From positions 2,542,001 through 2,606,000 of the forward strand of contig CAVVMG010000001.1 of NCBI GenBank assembly GCA_963749415.1: a stretch of 64,000 nucleotides of DNA, given 5' to 3'. The notes under the pieces were generated by a model. It was not told the origin of the DNA, searched no databases, and saw nothing but the letters and a program-made list of their open reading frames with translations. Origin of the DNA: JALYNX01 sp963749415. GTDB lineage: Bacteria; Actinomycetota; Acidimicrobiia; Spongiisociales; ZC4RG35. Below, in pieces: positions 61,934 to 64,000 of this stretch (positions are counted from its first letter, which is position 1; the number at the start of each line of letters is the position of its first letter). Both the position numbers and the translations under genes were made by a program.

Positions 61934-62676
61934 ATTCGACGAGGCCTGTACCTCGCCCCCTTCGACGATCTAGCCGACCCTCACGTGATGACAGACCTCG
62001 CAGCCCTCGCCGAAGCTCGGGGCTGGGATGCCATGTTCCTCTGGGACCGCATCCATTTTCCACCTCGAAATCGCCCTGTCGCCGATGTCTGGGTGATGCT
62101 CAGCGCAATGGCAGTCGCCACAAAGTCGATCCGTCTGGGTCCGATGGTCACTCCCCTCCCGCGAAGACGCATCCAGAAAGTGGCGCGGGAAACCGTCACC
62201 CTCGACCGCTTGAGCCGTGGACGCCTGACGATGGGTGTCGGTCTGGGGAACGTCGACGACTTCGAGCCCTTTGGAGACGAAGTCGATCCCCGCGCACGCG
62301 CCCGTCTCTTGGATCGTGGGCTCGAACGGCTCACCGGATACTGGGATGGAGGATTCCAGCCGCCTCCAGTCCAACAGCCACGAATCCCGATCTGGGTTGC
62401 CGCCAACTGGCCCCACCGGCCGCCGATACGGCGTGCCCTCCGATGGGACGGGCTGTTCCCGATCGACCTTCCGGGACCCGATGAGTTTGCCCAACTCGCC
62501 GAGGAAGCACGACTGGAGCGTGCCGGGAAGAATGAACCATTCGATCTGATCGTGGAGATCCCGCCGGGTGCTGACCCGGATCCGTGGGTGGCAGCCGGCG
62601 CGACATGGGTCCTCACCACCTTCGAGCCCCGCCGGAGCAGGACGAAGTTCGTGAAATCATCGACGCCGGCCCGTGA
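61934..62676 (+). pseudogene. LLM-class flavin-dependent oxidoreductase with lost start codon and 3' frameshift
   Basis: Coding similarity to luciferase-like F420/FMN oxidoreductases begins at RRGLYLAPFDDLADPHVMTD, where the expected initiator position is ATT (61934-61936); the first ordinary start, GTG at 61985, would remove the first beta strand. The body is good (ARGWDAMFLWDRIHFPP, RETVTLDRLSRGRLTMGVGL, RIPIWVAANWPHRP). Near 62630 the frame changes: after TWVLTTFEP the true C terminus PPEQDEVREIIDAGP is read in another frame and stops at 62674-62676, while the unshifted frame runs on to 62788. Either a mis-sequenced or a decaying gene; ATT initiation is possible but rare. Confidence 0.7.
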
Positions 62677-62806
62677 CCTCATGGATCAGGGCATCCGTAG
62701 TGTCAGCTTCAAGAAGCGCCCGATTCAGAGCAGGTTCCCAAACCGCTATTCGGTTTCGACGTCGCCAGGAAGTCAGTCGGGGCGATGACCAGTTGAGGAG
62801 GGTCAC

Positions 62807-63793
62807 ATGAGAACACGACAGCTAGGGAAGAGCGGTCTCGAGGTCTCGGCTCTCGGCTACGGGTGCATGGGGCTCAGCACCGGTTATGGGGTGCCATCCG
62901 ACCGGGACCACGCAATCGACGTCATCCGTGCTGCGGTGGAGCGGGGCGTCACCCTCTTCGACACCGCCCAGGTCTACGGCCCGTTCACCAACGAGGACGT
63001 CGTCGGCGAGGCTCTCGCCCCGTTCCGTGACGAGGTGGTGATCGCCACGAAGTTCGGCTTCAACTTCGTGGAGGGAGAGTCACAGGGGTTGAACAGCCGC
63101 CCCGATCACATCCGGGAGATGACCGAGGACTCCCTCCGCCGGCTCCGGACCGACCACATCGACCTCTACTACCAGCACCGGGTCGATCCCGACGTCTCGA
63201 TCGAGGATGTCGCCGGCACGGTGAAAGAGCTCATCGCCGCAGGGAAGGTGAGGCATTTCGGGCTCTCAGAGGCGGGCGTGGAGACGATTCGCCGGGCTCA
63301 CTCCGTCCAGCCCGTCACGGCCCTCCAAAGCGAGTATTCGCTGTGGTGGCGGGAGCCCGAGGAGGAGATCCTCCCGGTTCTCGATGAGCTGGGAATCGGT
63401 TTCGTCCCGTTCAGCCCCTTGGGGAGGGGCTTTCTCACCGGCAGCATCGATGAGAACACGACCTTCGTGGACTCCGACTTCCGCAACACCGTCCCCCGCT
63501 TCGACCCCGAGAACCGAAAGGCGAACCAGGACCTGGTCGACCTGGTGAAGCGGATCGCGGACCAGAAGCGGATCACCCCGGCCCAAGTCGCCCTCTCCTG
63601 GCTGCTGAGTCGCAAGCCCTGGATCGTCCCCATCCCCGGCACCACCAAGCTCCACCGCCTGGAAGAGAACCTCGGAGCGATCGAGGTGGAGCTCACCGCC
63701 GATGACTTGGGCGATATCGAGCAGGCTCTGGAAGGGATCAATATCCAGGGGCAGCGCTACTCCGAGGGGGCCCAGCGAATGGTCGACCGCTGA
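62807..63793 (+). CDS. aldo/keto reductase
   Basis: A 328-residue TIM-barrel NADPH-dependent reductase of the AKR13/YhdN-like group. Catalytic tetrad: FDTAQVYGP (Asp, Tyr), IATKFGF (Lys) and DLYYQHRVDPD (His). C-terminal cofactor loop: IVPIPGTTKLHRLEENLGA. It acts on small aldehydes or ketones, substrate unknown. GAGGAGGG before the ATG is a strong ribosome site. Confidence 0.93.
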   Translation: MRTRQLGKSGLEVSALGYGCMGLSTGYGVPSDRDHAIDVIRAAVERGVTLFDTAQVYGPFTNEDVVGEALAPFRDEVVIATKFGFNFVEGESQGLNSRPDHIREMTEDSLRRLRTDHIDLYYQHRVDPDVSIEDVAGTVKELIAAGKVRHFGLSEAGVETIRRAHSVQPVTALQSEYSLWWREPEEEILPVLDELGIGFVPFSPLGRGFLTGSIDENTTFVDSDFRNTVPRFDPENRKANQDLVDLVKRIADQKRITPAQVALSWLLSRKPWIVPIPGTTKLHRLEENLGAIEVELTADDLGDIEQALEGINIQGQRYSEGAQRMVDR

Positions 63794-64000
63794 TCCGACG
63801 GCGGGTGACCTTATAGGCGATATTGACGTCACCGCTCTTGGCGTACCGGGTGGCGGGCACGGCGGAAAGTGTACGGAACGTGCACGAACGCCCTCAGACC
63901 CTGGTGACATTCGTGCGACTGTGCCGGCCGCGCGAGTCGTGAGTTTCGACCCGATCCGCCGCGGGTAGGACCTGCGATCACGCCGATGCGGCACGTGGAC
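63794..64000. other. no gene recognised to the right edge
   Basis: The last 207 bases hold no supported reading frame. There are two inverted repeats: GGTGAC/GTCACC just after the stop codon, and GCACGAA (63882-63888) with TTCGTGC (63910-63916). They may be a terminator and an operator for a gene beyond the edge. Confidence 0.4.

Noticed and set aside
63882..63916. Inverted repeat GCACGAA/TTCGTGC considered as a transposon end or att site.
   Set aside because: No integrase, transposase or target duplication is visible, and only one end is present.
62984..63994. Long minus-strand open frames opposite the aldo/keto reductase.
   Set aside because: They mirror the third-position GC bias of the real gene and show no domain signature. 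The same holds for many frames opposite 42-46 kb and 52-55 kb.

Overview
The window is GC-rich, with frequent GTG and TTG starts, 4-bp start/stop overlaps and Actinobacteria-type gene families: ECF sigma factor with a DUF5667 partner, PknB-like kinase, GH84 operon with MalF/MalG permeases but no ATPase, LPxTG surface protein, class III cyclases fused to AAA and TPR modules. I infer an actinobacterial chromosome, perhaps a deep-branching class such as Acidimicrobiia; the class is a guess. I see no rRNA, tRNA, CRISPR array, transposase or phage gene. At least thirteen genes have a TAnnnT box 6-9 nt before a start codon that lacks a ribosome binding site, so leaderless transcription appears common, and this helps fix several starts.

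Layout. 1-2.97 kb: hydrolase-cyclase fusion (cut by the left edge), vWA protein, macro-domain protein, GNAT. 3.08-11.2 kb: one tightly coupled eight-gene operon for uptake and breakdown of an N-acetylhexosamine glycoconjugate (GntR regulator, BadF-type sugar kinase, SIS protein, GH84 hexosaminidase, binding protein, two permeases, phosphodiesterase). 11.3-17.5 kb: secreted subtilase, Ser/Thr kinase, SPFH protein, BtuF-like protein, small genes. 17.6-22.4 kb: frameshifted BBE-type oxidase coupled to a cyclase-TPR protein, DUF445 protein. 22.4-28.6 kb: LPxTG surface protein with a frameshift after its signal peptide, rhodanese, decayed LigD-like gene, a small unknown family member, secreted mutarotase.

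28.7-33.7 kb is a decay island: a LAL regulator broken by many frameshifts, a vanadium-haloperoxidase-like gene broken twice, a ~188-bp direct repeat flanking the latter, and a small exported protein with 69-bp tandem repeats. 33.8-36 kb: aminotransferase and an intact ATP-dependent DNA ligase.

36.1-42.0 kb is the most interesting block. A ketoacyl synthase III fused to a heme-oxygenase-like metal-oxidase domain is followed by a membrane-associated unknown protein, a NarL-type histidine kinase and its response regulator, then an acyltransferase-3. The fusion gene and the acyltransferase gene share a 28-bp element at identical spacing from a weak -10 box, which suggests one regulon making and modifying an unknown acyl product.

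42.1-55.9 kb: a two-cyclase-domain protein with soluble adenylyl cyclase architecture, an amine-oxidase-fold flavoprotein, a minus-strand run (HD-GYP/LuxR regulator, flavin monooxygenase, methyltransferase, DUF5808), and a cyclase-AAA protein overlapping a ferredoxin gene. 56-64 kb: ECF sigma and membrane partner facing a secreted protein, a second copy of the small unknown family, an amidohydrolase remnant, quinone-reductase-like MDR, HNH protein, DinB, a damaged LLM flavoprotein, and an aldo/keto reductase.
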